Positions 1 through 7,554 of a stretch of 11,931 nt of DNA are shown here, piece by piece; the first letter of the stretch is position 1, and each line of letters begins with the position of its first letter. The stretch covers positions 1 to 11,931 of the forward strand of contig JANXSE010000028.1 in the NCBI GenBank assembly GCA_025356695.1, in the 5' to 3' direction. Origin of the DNA: Betaproteobacteria bacterium (GTDB taxonomy: Bacteria > Pseudomonadota > Gammaproteobacteria > Burkholderiales > SG8-41). The notes under the pieces were generated by a model. It saw only the letters and a list, made by a program, of their open reading frames with translations, was not told where the DNA came from and made no database searches. Made by a program: the position numbers and the translations under genes.

Positions 1-1
1 G

Positions 2-826
2 TTTTGTTTTACCGCGCGTACCATCCTTGAAAATCTTGCACGCCACGCGCCGCAACTCAAAACCCCGGCCGACCGTTGCTGGGCGGCCACGCCGCCGCGC
101 ACCGGCGACGCCGTACATCTCGACGCGGCAACTTTCGCCGGCCTGCCGGAAATCTCGATCGACTATGCGGTGATGGAAAAAGCCGCCGGCATTGCGGTGG
201 TGCGCGCGGCATTCGAGTGGAACGACATCGGTTCGTGGAATGCGGTCAGCGATCTCGTAACCCCCGATGCCGATGGCAATCGCACTGTCGGCGAATCCGT
301 GATGGTGGACAGTTCGGATTGTTACGTGCAAAGCGCCGACCGCATGGTGGCCGGTGTCGGCATCCACGGCCTGCTAGTCATCGATACGCCGGACGCCTTG
401 CTGATCGCGGACCGCAACGACGCGCAAAAGGTGCGCACGGTCGTTGATCACCTGAAGCAGACCGGCAGTACGGTGCACAAAATCCACCGCACGGTGGTGC
501 GTCCCTGGGGCAGCTACACCACGCTCGAGCAGGGGCCCGGTTTCAAGATCAAGCGCATCGTCGTCAATCCCGGCGCGGCGCTGAGCCTGCAGCTGCACCA
601 CCATCGCAGCGAACACTGGGTGGTGGTCGGCGGCACCGCGCAGGTCGTCAATGGCGAAAAAGAATTCGTCGTGCGCGCCAATGAATCGACTTTCATTCCC
701 GCCGGCAACCGGCACCGCCTCTCCAACCGCGACAGCGAGCCGCTGGTCATCATCGAAGTGCAGACCGGCGCTTACGTCGAAGAAGACGACATTGTGCGTC
801 TGGAAGATGTGTACGGCCGCGCCTGA
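2..826 (+). CDS. manC: Mannose-1-phosphate guanylyltransferase / mannose-6-phosphate isomerase, C-terminal part (5' truncated by window edge)
   Basis: The gene enters from the left edge; the open frame begins at base 2 and gives 274 residues before TGA at 824-826. Full-length type II enzymes have about 470-480 residues, so roughly the last 55-60% is present. The family makes GDP-mannose from mannose-1-P and GTP, and the C-terminal cupin interconverts fructose-6-P and mannose-6-P. Visible landmarks are SIDYAVMEKA and FEWNDIGSW near the end of the nucleotidyltransferase domain. Then comes the cupin with RPWGSYTTLEQGPGFKIKR, the metal-binding stretch QLHHHRSEHW, and PAGNRHRLSN carrying the last metal-binding histidine. 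An internal ATG at 170 lies inside the conserved SIDYAVMEK motif and is not the true start. GDP-mannose is the expected substrate source for the fcl-type genes further right. The family call is secure; the symbol could equally be rfbM, cpsB or algA. Confidence 0.93.
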   Translation, partial: FCFTARTILENLARHAPQLKTPADRCWAATPPRTGDAVHLDAATFAGLPEISIDYAVMEKAAGIAVVRAAFEWNDIGSWNAVSDLVTPDADGNRTVGESVMVDSSDCYVQSADRMVAGVGIHGLLVIDTPDALLIADRNDAQKVRTVVDHLKQTGSTVHKIHRTVVRPWGSYTTLEQGPGFKIKRIVVNPGAALSLQLHHHRSEHWVVVGGTAQVVNGEKEFVVRANESTFIPAGNRHRLSNRDSEPLVIIEVQTGAYVEEDDIVRLEDVYGRA

Positions 827-845
827 AAGCGCGGCGGGGCTTCAG
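823..845. terminator. Possible hairpin between convergent manC and rmlB
   Basis: CTGAA (823-827) pairs with TTCAG (841-845), and GC (829-830) with GC (839-840), leaving a bulged A at 828 and an 8-base loop. The stem holds the manC stop codon (824-826) and the rmlB stop codon (842-844, other strand). No clear U-tract follows on either strand, so a classical intrinsic terminator is doubtful. It could be a weak bidirectional stop or an RNA 3'-end stabiliser. Confidence 0.25.
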
Positions 846-1897
846 CGTTTGTCGTAGTTCGTCGCCAGCCAGTGTCGGTATTCGCCGCTGACGACGCTTG
901 CCACCCATTGCGGATTGTCGAGATACCAGGCGACGGTTTTGCGCATGCCGCTTTCGAATTTTTCCTGCGGTTGCCAGCCGAGTTCGCGTGCGAGTTTGCC
1001 GGCGTCGAGGGCGTAGCGGCGGTCGTGTCCGGGACGGTCTTTGACGAAAGTCAGCAGTGCTGCGCGCGGGGCGGTCGCCGGCCGCAACTCGTCGATGATG
1101 GCGCACAGCGTTTTGACGACCTCGAGATTGGTCTTTTCGCTGTTGCCGCCGACGTTGTAGGTCTCACCGATGCGCCCGCGCGCGAGTACGGCGCGTAGCG
1201 CCGCGCAATGATCGCCGACATACAACCAGTCGCGGATATTCAGGCCGTCGCCGTAGACCGGCAGCGGTTTGCCATTCAGGGCATTGAGCATGATCAGCGG
1301 AATCAGTTTTTCCGGGAACTGGCGCGGCCCGTAATTGTTCGAGCAGTTTGTGATGAGGGCAGGGAACTGATAGGTGCAGCAGTACGCGCGCACCAGATGG
1401 TCGGAGGCCGCTTTCGAGGCGGAATAGGGGCTGCTCGGCGCGTAGGCGAATGTTTCGGTGGCGGGCGGACTGTCGGCTGCCAGCGAACCGTAGACCTCGT
1501 CGGTCGAGACGTGCAGAAAGCGGAAACGCGACTTCTCTTCTGCCGTTGCCTCGCCGAGCCAGGCGCGCGCGGCCTCGAGCAGATTAAAGGTGCCGACGAC
1601 GTTGGTCTGCACGAATTCGCCCGGTCCGTGGATCGAGCGGTCGACATGGCTTTCCGCCGCAAAATGCACGATCGCGCGCGGGCGGTGTTCGCGCAGCAGT
1701 CGTTCGACCAGCGCACGGTCGTTGATGTCCCCATGCACGAAGCGGTAACGCGCATCGCCTTCGAGCGCGGCAAGATTGCCCGGATTGCCGGCGTAGGTCA
1801 GCTTGTCGAGATTAACGACCGGCGACGCTTCGCTGGCGATCCAGTCGAGTATGAAATTGGCACCGATGAAGCCGGCGCCGCCGGTAACGAGAATCAA
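842..1897 (-). CDS. rmlB: dTDP-glucose 4,6-dehydratase
   Basis: This is a 351-residue extended SDR enzyme, the usual length for RmlB. It converts dTDP-glucose to dTDP-4-keto-6-deoxyglucose in the cytoplasm, the second step of dTDP-L-rhamnose synthesis. Visible motifs are the NAD-binding TGGAGFIG at residues 5-12, the catalytic Thr-Asp-Glu in HVSTDEVYG (T132, D133, E134), YSASK (Y158, K162) and the family signature [15 protein letters not shown] near 187-201. The start is TTG at 1897, because [12 protein letters not shown] is the normal N terminus and no in-frame ATG or GTG lies just upstream; a GGGG run sits 7 bases before it. The gene is convergent with manC and divergent from waaC. rmlA, rmlC and rmlD are not in this window, so the rhamnose pathway must be completed elsewhere. 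All key catalytic residues are intact. Confidence 0.96.
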   Translation of the reverse strand: MILVTGGAGFIGANFILDWIASEASPVVNLDKLTYAGNPGNLAALEGDARYRFVHGDINDRALVERLLREHRPRAIVHFAAESHVDRSIHGPGEFVQTNVVGTFNLLEAARAWLGEATAEEKSRFRFLHVSTDEVYGSLAADSPPATETFAYAPSSPYSASKAASDHLVRAYCCTYQFPALITNCSNNYGPRQFPEKLIPLIMLNALNGKPLPVYGDGLNIRDWLYVGDHCAALRAVLARGRIGETYNVGGNSEKTNLEVVKTLCAIIDELRPATAPRAALLTFVKDRPGHDRRYALDAGKLARELGWQPQEKFESGMRKTVAWYLDNPQWVASVVSGEYRHWLATNYDKR

Positions 1898-1963
1898 AGG
1901 GCTACCCCGGTGGAAAAAAGAAAAGCAACTTAAGCCAGGCCGCGCACACGCACAACGACCGAT

Positions 1964-1969
1964 ATTCTA
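1964..1969 (-). promoter_or_regulatory. Candidate -10 box for rmlB
   Basis: On the minus strand the divergent rmlB/waaC spacer (1898-2031) contains TAGAAT, one mismatch from the sigma-70 -10 consensus, 67 bases before the rmlB start. No convincing -35 lies 16-18 bases upstream, so this is weak. On the plus strand I found no good promoter for waaC and no strong Shine-Dalgarno sequence. Confidence 0.2.
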
Positions 1970-2031
1970 TGCGGACAGGGCAATGTCGTGTAGGCTACGC
2001 GCGATAACAAACCGCCCCCGCGGCAACAGTG

Positions 2032-3000
2032 ATGGCCAAAAGCATTCTGCTCGTGAAGACTTCGTCGCTCGGCGACGTCATCCATGCTTTGCCCGCCGTC
2101 AGCGACATGCGGGCTGCCGTGCCCGATTTGCAGGTCGACTGGCTGGTCGAGGAATCGCTGGTCGCTATTCCACGCCTGCATGCCGGTGTTTCATCCATTG
2201 TTCCAGTGGCGCTACGGCGCTGGCGGCGCAGCTTCTGGCAGGCAACGACCTGGCGGGAAATGTCGGCTTTTGCGGCGCGCCTGCGCACGCATTCCTATGA
2301 CGCAGTAATCGATGCACAGGGCCTGTTCAAAAGTGCGGTCATCGCACTGTTCGCACGCGGCCCGCGCTACGGTCTTGATTTTCACAGCGCGCGCGAACCG
2401 CTCGGTTTGTTTTACCAACAGACGTTTCGCGTCGGCTGGGATATCCATGCCGTCGAACGCAACCGCCTGCTTGCCGCCAGCGTGCTTGGATATACCAACA
2501 CGCGGACCAACACGCGGCCGTGCAACTACGGCATCAGCGCCGCCGCGCGCGCGTTTGCATGGCTGCCGCAGAGCAAATACGCGGTGCTGCTGCACGCCAC
2601 CAGCGGCGACTACAAACTCTGGCCCGAGTCGAACTGGGTTGCGCTGGCCGATACGTTCAACGCCAACGACATGGCCTGCGTATTGACCTGGGGCAGCCAG
2701 CGCGAACACGAGCGTTGCCTGCGGCTGGCGGCGCGCATGCGCAACGCGATCATTGCGCCGGCGCTGGATTTCGACGCCCTGGCCGGTTTGTTTGCCGGTG
2801 CCGTCGCCGTGGTTGGCGTTGACACCGGTTTGACGCATCTGGCGGCGGCGCTGGGTGTGCCCACGGTGGGCGTATACCTCGGCACCGACCCGGCGGCCAC
2901 CGGACTCTACGGTTGCGCGCGCGCCTGCAACGTCGGCGGCATCGGCATCACGCCATCGGTGCAGGAAATCCTGCACGCGCTTGAGACGGTTTCGCCATGA
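2032..3000 (+). CDS. waaC: LPS heptosyltransferase I
   Basis: WaaC adds the first L-glycero-D-manno-heptose from ADP-heptose to Kdo2-lipid A at the cytoplasmic face of the inner membrane. The protein is a GT9-family GT-B glycosyltransferase of 322 residues, close to the family norm. N-terminal landmarks match E. coli WaaC well: ILLVKTSSLGDVIHALPAV with the catalytic Asp, the basic stretch RRWRR, and DAVIDAQGLFKSA. In the C-terminal donor domain are HATSGDYKLWPE (conserved Lys), the acidic residue in WGSQREHE, and the ADP-heptose-binding VDTGLTHLAAALG. I chose ATG at 2032; GTG at 2029, directly in front and in frame, is an alternative that adds one residue. The stop overlaps the waaA start by 4 bp, implying translational coupling. 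An in-frame TNTR duplication lies in the interdomain region. Confidence 0.95.
   Translation: MAKSILLVKTSSLGDVIHALPAVSDMRAAVPDLQVDWLVEESLVAIPRLHAGVSSIVPVALRRWRRSFWQATTWREMSAFAARLRTHSYDAVIDAQGLFKSAVIALFARGPRYGLDFHSAREPLGLFYQQTFRVGWDIHAVERNRLLAASVLGYTNTRTNTRPCNYGISAAARAFAWLPQSKYAVLLHATSGDYKLWPESNWVALADTFNANDMACVLTWGSQREHERCLRLAARMRNAIIAPALDFDALAGLFAGAVAVVGVDTGLTHLAAALGVPTVGVYLGTDPAATGLYGCARACNVGGIGITPSVQEILHALETVSP
2494..2517 (+). repeat. Perfect 12-bp tandem duplication inside waaC
   Basis: ACCAACACGCGG occurs twice back to back (2494-2505 and 2506-2517). It keeps the reading frame and encodes Thr-Asn-Thr-Arg twice, just before the second Rossmann domain. It is probably a slipped-strand duplication in a tolerant linker. 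Confidence 0.85.
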
Positions 3001-4244
3001 TGGGGCGCCTCGCCTACAACCTGTTGCTGTGCCTGTTGCTGCCGCAGGCGCTGCTGCACCTGCTGTGGCGTTCGCGCCGGCAGCCCGCCTATCTCGAACA
3101 TATTGCGGAGCGCTTCGGGCATTACCAATTCGTCGTTGAGCCGCCGCTGATCTGGGTGCACGCCGTGTCGGTCGGCGAAACGCGCGCGGCCGAGCCGCTG
3201 ATCGCGGCGCTGAAACGACAATATCCGGCGCACCGGATCCTGCTCACGCATATGACGCCGACCGGACGCGAAACGGGTGTGGCCCTGTTCGGCGACGGTG
3301 TCGCGCGCTGCTACCTGCCGTATGATTTTCCGTTTGGCGTTGCCGGCTTCCTTGAACATTTCAAACCGGTGTGCGGCATTCTGCTGGAAACTGAAATCTG
3401 GCCGAATCTGATCCGCGCCTGCAACGAGCGCAAGATCCCGGTCTATCTGGTCAACGCCCGTCTGTCCGAAAAGTCGCTGCGGCGCTATCGCCGCTTTCCC
3501 ACGCTTGCCGCGACGGCCCTGCGCGGCCTGACGGCGATTGCCGCGCAGGGTGCCGATGATGCCGCGCGCTTTCATGAACTCGGCGCGCTGGCAGTCGGCA
3601 CGGTCGGCAATCTGAAATTTGATATTGCGCCGGAGCCGGCATTGATCGCGCAGGGCGCAACATGGCGCGCGCAGTACGGCGCGCGACCGGTGCTGTTGCT
3701 GGCCAGCACGCGCGAAGGCGAAGAAGAATTGTTTTTGCAGGCGCTGCATGCTGCCCCGACGGAATGGCTCTTCGTCATGGTGCCGCGGCACCCGCAGCGT
3801 TTCGACGAGGTGGCGGAATTGCTGGCGCGGCGCGCAGTTCCGTTTCAGCGGCGCAGCAGTGGCGAGGCGGTCGCCGCCGCAACCAAGGTGTTGCTCGGCG
3901 ACAGCATGGGCGAGATGACGGCCTACTACGCCGCCTGCGATATCGCCGTTATCTGCGGCAGTTTTTTGCCCTTCGGCGCGCACAATCTGATCGAGGCCTG
4001 CGCGCTCGGCAAACCGGTGGTGGTCGGCCCGCACGATTACAATTTTGCCGAGGCCGTGCGTCTGGCCGTCGAGGCGGGCGCGGCCATGCAGGTCGATAGT
4101 GCGGAGGCGGCGCTGGCGGCGGCGCGTGAACTGCTGGCCGATCAATCGCGATTGCAGCGGATGTCAGACAACGGGCGCGAATTTGTGCGCCGGCATGTCG
4201 GTTCCACCCGGCGCATACTTGAAATGGTCAAATTTTCCGGTTGA
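2997..4244 (+). CDS. waaA: 3-deoxy-D-manno-octulosonic acid (Kdo) transferase
   Basis: WaaA (KdtA) transfers Kdo from CMP-Kdo to lipid IVA, creating the acceptor used by WaaC. It is a 415-residue monotopic GT-B enzyme, near the usual 420-430. Residues about 4-23 form a hydrophobic, leucine-rich membrane anchor. AERFGHY carries the glutamate that aligns with the proposed catalytic base. Then follow HAVSVGETRAAEPLI, THMTPTGRETG, YLPYDFP, ETEIWPNLI, NARLSEKS, GNLKFDI, the acceptor/donor region STREGEEE, VPRHPQRF, GDSMGEM, and the CMP-binding FGAHNLIEACALGKPV followed by GPHDYNF. The first ATG (2997) overlaps the waaC stop as ATGA; a second ATG follows at once. Where E. coli has GGHN this protein has GAHN, a mild change. 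Downstream it is convergent with the Gmd-like gene, with only 21 bp between stops and no clear terminator. Confidence 0.95.
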   Translation: MMGRLAYNLLLCLLLPQALLHLLWRSRRQPAYLEHIAERFGHYQFVVEPPLIWVHAVSVGETRAAEPLIAALKRQYPAHRILLTHMTPTGRETGVALFGDGVARCYLPYDFPFGVAGFLEHFKPVCGILLETEIWPNLIRACNERKIPVYLVNARLSEKSLRRYRRFPTLAATALRGLTAIAAQGADDAARFHELGALAVGTVGNLKFDIAPEPALIAQGATWRAQYGARPVLLLASTREGEEELFLQALHAAPTEWLFVMVPRHPQRFDEVAELLARRAVPFQRRSSGEAVAAATKVLLGDSMGEMTAYYAACDIAVICGSFLPFGAHNLIEACALGKPVVVGPHDYNFAEAVRLAVEAGAAMQVDSAEAALAAARELLADQSRLQRMSDNGREFVRRHVGSTRRILEMVKFSG

Positions 4245-4265
4245 CCGCGCGCGCCGGCAGCCTGA

Positions 4266-5147
4266 TCAGACGGCCCGCTGCATCATCATGGCGGCGAGCT
4301 CTTCGAAACCGACACGCGGTGCCCAGCCCAGACTTTGCATAGTCGACGGGTCCGAAACCAGGCGCCGGTACTCCGGCACGTAGTCGTCGCGCAAGCGAAC
4401 GCATTCGCGCCAGTCGCGGCCGACGAGACCGAAACAGGCGTCCAGCCACTGTCGGATCGAGTAGGCGCGGCCCGAGCCGATCACCGCTTCGCAGACCTTG
4501 TCCTGTTCGAGCAGCGTAAACATGCCGGCGGCGATATCGCCGGCGAAGGTCCATTCCTTTTCAACGGTGATGTCGCCGATCTCGATGGGTGCCGTGTTAC
4601 CCGCCGCCGCGTTGCGCGCCGCATCGGCGATCATGCGGCTGACATGAGCGGGCTGGCGCAGCGGACTTTCATGGTGAAACAGGTGGCCGACAAAAACGCG
4701 CAGGCCGAGCGTGCGGTAGTAACGCGCGGCATGCACGGCATGAATGCGTGCCACCGCATAGGGGCTCGATGCCTCAAATGCATCGCGTTCTGAAATCGGC
4801 CGGCCTTTGTTCCTGAACATGACGCCGCTGCCGGGCAGAAAAATACGCGCTTCAGGCGCATGCAGTCTGGCCGTTTCGAGCACGTTGAGGCTGCCGGTCG
4901 CGATGGCGGCGTGATTGTCGAACAGGGCCTCGTGACGGGTCGTCGAATGCGCGGCCAATTGAAAAATATAAGCGGGACGCTGTTCGCGCACGAGGCTTGC
5001 AACGAAGCCGTAATCGGCGACATCGCCCTGTAACCAGTTGCCCGGCGAACGCGAGACGCCGACCGCGGTGATGCCGCGCGCGCGGCAGAGTTCCGCGAGG
5101 TAGAAACCGTCCTGTCCGCCGGCGCCGAAGATCAGTGCGCTTGCCAT
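4266..5147 (-). CDS. Gmd-like NAD(P)-dependent epimerase/dehydratase (extended SDR) with altered active site
   Basis: This 293-residue protein is clearly related to GDP-mannose 4,6-dehydratase: it has GAGGQDGFYLAEL (residues 8-20), SSPYAVAR (128-134), LFHHESPLR (156-164), VEKEWTFAGDIA (195-206), IGSGRAYSIRQWL and a C-terminal DPSTMQSLGW. Three things differ from true Gmd. It is about 50-80 residues shorter, with the loop after the second strand missing. The STSELYG motif is PGSGVMF (105-111), so Thr aligns with S107 but the catalytic Glu with V109. The YxxxK lysine is R134. In 4,6-dehydratases that Glu is the base for water elimination, so this protein may be a reductase, an epimerase or a non-catalytic partner. 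It lies last in the minus-strand sugar set, 63 bp after the C-methyltransferase. The start is ATG with weak ribosome-binding signal. Family membership is firm; the exact reaction is unknown. Confidence 0.75.
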   Translation of the reverse strand: MASALIFGAGGQDGFYLAELCRARGITAVGVSRSPGNWLQGDVADYGFVASLVREQRPAYIFQLAAHSTTRHEALFDNHAAIATGSLNVLETARLHAPEARIFLPGSGVMFRNKGRPISERDAFEASSPYAVARIHAVHAARYYRTLGLRVFVGHLFHHESPLRQPAHVSRMIADAARNAAAGNTAPIEIGDITVEKEWTFAGDIAAGMFTLLEQDKVCEAVIGSGRAYSIRQWLDACFGLVGRDWRECVRLRDDYVPEYRRLVSDPSTMQSLGWAPRVGFEELAAMMMQRAV

Positions 5148-5210
5148 CAGCGCTGTGCCCGATCGCCACGTGCTGCAAGATTCCGGAGGCCGCTGAATAA
5201 CATCGCTGAG

Positions 5211-6464
5211 CTAGACGATCTGGATGTTGGGCAGCGGGAAAATGAATTTGATGCCGAGGCGCAGCATTTCCGCTTCGCGCTGCAAAAACTCCTCCTTGAA
5301 ATGCCACGGCAGCACCAGATAGCAGTCGGGCCGCATGGCGCGCGACTCGGCTTCGCTGACGATCGGAATATCGGTGCCCAGCGTGCGCGCGCCGTATTTG
5401 TCCGCATTGCGCTCGGCGGCGACCGTGATGATCGATTTGTCGATGCCGCACCACTGCAGGATGGTGTTGCCCTTGGTCGACGCGCCGTAGACATGGATTT
5501 GTTTGCCCTCGGCTTTGAGTTTTCTGAGCAGGGCGGAGAGTTCGTCGCGGTGGGCGTCGATGCGGCTCTGAAAATTGCGGTACGGCTTGTCGGTGTCGAG
5601 TTCAAGGTCGAATTCCTGCTGCCGCAGCGCGCGCAGGCCCAGCGCTTGGTCCGGGTTGCGGTGGCGATAGTTGTTCTCGTGGGTGGCGAAGCAGCGGATG
5701 CTGCCGCCGTTGATGCTGTTGAGCGACACCTTGAAGACCTTGAGCCCGGCCGCGTGCAGGATGCGCTCGAGCACGGCGAGGCTGTAATACTCGAGATGCT
5801 CGTGGCAGATCGTGTCGTACGAATTCATCGCCAGCATCGTCGGCATGTAGGACATTTCGAGCACCCACACGCCGTCGGGCGCCAGCACGCGCTTGACCGC
5901 TTGCGCGAAGGCGATCGGGTCTTCGAGATCGTAGTACATGGCGATCGAGGTGACGATGTCGCATGGGCGTCCGACCAGCACTGCATCGAGTTCGCTCGAC
6001 GGAAAAATATCGCGAATCAGCCGGATGTCGGCGCTGGCACTGTGTGCCACGTCGGACGGATCAACGCCGAATTTGGCGCAGCTCGCCGGATAGCAGTTCA
6101 GCAGCGTGCCGTCGTTGCAACCGATGTCGAGCACCGTGCGCGTGCCGTCGCCGACGATTTTCAACGATTCCTCGGCGATGCCGCGCAGGTGGTTGCGCAT
6201 GGTGTCGTTGGTGCCGGAGCGGTACCAATATGACGAATACAGCACCGCAGGCGGCACGCTGTGTTCCATTTGCAAAAGCCCGCACGCCGCTTCGTCGCGC
6301 GTCGGGTCGCAGCGCACCAGCGTGAGCGGGATGCGCCGTTGCGGCGGCGGCGGCAGGCCGTCCTTGACGAAGGCGCCCTGCAGATGCTGGTCGCCCAGCG
6401 CGATCACGGGGGTCAGCGCAGCCGAGCCGCAGACGCGGCAGGTTTTGCGATGTTTTAAATGCAT
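5211..6464 (-). CDS. SAM-dependent NDP-sugar C-methyltransferase (TylCIII/TcaB9-like)
   Basis: This 417-residue protein has the three-part layout of nucleotide-sugar C-methyltransferases. The N-terminal zinc-binding part has CRVCG (C9, C12) plus C52 and C61. The SAM-binding Rossmann domain has VLDIGCNDGTLL (111-122). The C-terminal half contains GKQIHVYGASTKGNTILQWCG (320-340). Active-site landmarks are YWYRSGTN (79-86) and YDTICHEHLEYYS (216-228), whose HEH histidine is the expected base; the residue before HEH is Cys where some relatives have Tyr. Characterised relatives methylate C3 of 4-keto-6-deoxy sugars on dTDP. Here the neighbours fcl and Gmd-like suggest a GDP-linked 4-keto-6-deoxyhexose instead, which is inference. 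The gene sits 57 bp after fcl and 63 bp before the Gmd-like gene on the same strand, so co-transcription is likely. The ATG at 6464 has only a weak AGG-type ribosome-binding site. Confidence 0.88.
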   Translation of the reverse strand: MHLKHRKTCRVCGSAALTPVIALGDQHLQGAFVKDGLPPPPQRRIPLTLVRCDPTRDEAACGLLQMEHSVPPAVLYSSYWYRSGTNDTMRNHLRGIAEESLKIVGDGTRTVLDIGCNDGTLLNCYPASCAKFGVDPSDVAHSASADIRLIRDIFPSSELDAVLVGRPCDIVTSIAMYYDLEDPIAFAQAVKRVLAPDGVWVLEMSYMPTMLAMNSYDTICHEHLEYYSLAVLERILHAAGLKVFKVSLNSINGGSIRCFATHENNYRHRNPDQALGLRALRQQEFDLELDTDKPYRNFQSRIDAHRDELSALLRKLKAEGKQIHVYGASTKGNTILQWCGIDKSIITVAAERNADKYGARTLGTDIPIVSEAESRAMRPDCYLVLPWHFKEEFLQREAEMLRLGIKFIFPLPNIQIV

Positions 6465-6521
6465 GGCGGCCTGTCTATGTTTGGCGCATCAGTCGCGGTC
6501 TGTTTTTGCAGCGCCGGCTTG

Positions 6522-7511
6522 TCAGTCATGCCCGGCTCCGTTCGCAGCGGCGATGCCTTGCGTCAGAAAATCCGCATAGGTCAGGCGGATGCCGTCATTG
6601 AGCGAGGTTGCCGGCTGCCAGCCCAGCGCGTGAATGCGCGACGAATCGAGCAGCTTCTGCGGCGTGCCGTCGGGGCGGCTGGCATCGAACACGAGTTCGC
6701 CGGCAAAGCCCAGCAGTCCGGCAACTTTTTCGGCGAGTTCGCGGATGCTCAGATCAGAGCCGTAGCCGATGTTGACCAGCGGCGCCAGCGCGTTGTTCTC
6801 GAACAGCTTGTCGAAGCTGTTCTCAGGCAGCCCGGCGAGAAACACGCAGGCATCGGCCATGTCGTCACTCAACAGCAATTCGCGGCGCGGCGTGCCGCTG
6901 CCCCACACCGTGACCGTGCGCTCGCCGCGCATTTTGGCTTCGTGTGTTTTGCGGATCAGGGCCGGCAGCACGTGCGAATTCTGCAGATCGTAATGGTCGC
7001 CGCGGCCGTACAGATTGGTCGGCATGGCGGCGATGAAACGCGTCTGATACTGGCGGTTGTAGGCCCAGCAGGCTTCGACGCCGGCAATCTTGGCGATGGC
7101 GTAGGCGCGGTTGGTGTGTTCGAGCGGTCCGGTCAGCAGATAGGATTCGCTGATCGGTTGCGGGCAATCGCGCGGATAGATGCACGATGAACCGAGAAAA
7201 ATCAGGCGCTGCACGCCGTGGCGCCAGGCTTCGGTCATGACGTTATTCTGGATCGCCAGATTCTGTGAAATGAAATCGGCGGGGTAGCTGTTGTTGGCGA
7301 CGATGCCGCCGACACGCGCCGCGGCGAGGAACACATGCGCGGGCCGTTCGGCAGCAAAAAAACCGTGCACCGCGGTGCTGTCCGTCAGATCGAGTTCGGC
7401 GTGCGTGCGCGTGACTAGATGGTTGAAGCCGCCCGCCTGCAGGCGCCGCATCAAGGCCGCACCGGCGAGACCGCGATGCCCGGCCACGTAAATTTTGTCA
7501 CTGCGGTTCAT
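6522..7511 (-). CDS. fcl: GDP-L-fucose synthase (GDP-4-keto-6-deoxy-D-mannose 3,5-epimerase/4-reductase)
   Basis: Fcl (WcaG) epimerises GDP-4-keto-6-deoxy-D-mannose at C3 and C5 and reduces C4 with NADPH, giving GDP-L-fucose. The 329 residues align closely with the 321-residue E. coli enzyme. GHRGLAGAAL binds NADPH; FLAAARVGGIVANNSYPADF is a family signature; GSSCIYP (107-113) holds the catalytic Ser and Cys; YAIAK gives Y137 and K141; and NSHV supplies the catalytic His (H180, E. coli H179). WGSGTPRRE and FDASRPDGTPQKLLD are also typical. All catalytic residues are present, unlike in the neighbouring Gmd-like protein. A true Gmd must make its substrate, probably outside the window. If the adjacent C-methyltransferase acts first at C3, Fcl could epimerise only C5 before reduction. 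The gene follows the folate cyclo-ligase after a 65-bp gap containing a TATAAT box. Confidence 0.94.
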   Translation of the reverse strand: MNRSDKIYVAGHRGLAGAALMRRLQAGGFNHLVTRTHAELDLTDSTAVHGFFAAERPAHVFLAAARVGGIVANNSYPADFISQNLAIQNNVMTEAWRHGVQRLIFLGSSCIYPRDCPQPISESYLLTGPLEHTNRAYAIAKIAGVEACWAYNRQYQTRFIAAMPTNLYGRGDHYDLQNSHVLPALIRKTHEAKMRGERTVTVWGSGTPRRELLLSDDMADACVFLAGLPENSFDKLFENNALAPLVNIGYGSDLSIRELAEKVAGLLGFAGELVFDASRPDGTPQKLLDSSRIHALGWQPATSLNDGIRLTYADFLTQGIAAANGAGHD

Positions 7512-7548
7512 GCGTGATTACCGACTCGTGTGAAGACGCAACGCAGGG

Positions 7549-7554
7549 ATTATA
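7549..7554 (-). promoter_or_regulatory. Candidate sigma-70 -10 box (TATAAT) for fcl
   Basis: The minus strand reads TATAAT, a perfect -10 consensus, 38 bases before the fcl start, in the 65-bp gap after the folate cyclo-ligase. No good -35 is seen at 16-18 bases upstream (AGCGTA at 17). If real, it would let the three sugar genes be expressed apart from the tolC-containing group. Confidence 0.4.

Noticed and set aside
2907..4145. Long open frame of 412 codons on the minus strand opposite waaA
   Set aside because: It is antisense to a gene with clear family motifs, has Arg/Gln/Ala-rich low-information composition and no recognisable domain. Such frames are common opposite GC-rich genes.
4245..4265. 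Terminator between waaA and the Gmd-like gene
   Set aside because: The 21-bp gap is GC-rich, but I could not draw a stable stem with a U-tract on either strand.
5301..6233. Open frame of 310 codons on the plus strand opposite the C-methyltransferase
   Set aside because: Shadow of a gene with intact SAM and zinc motifs; no recognisable protein features.
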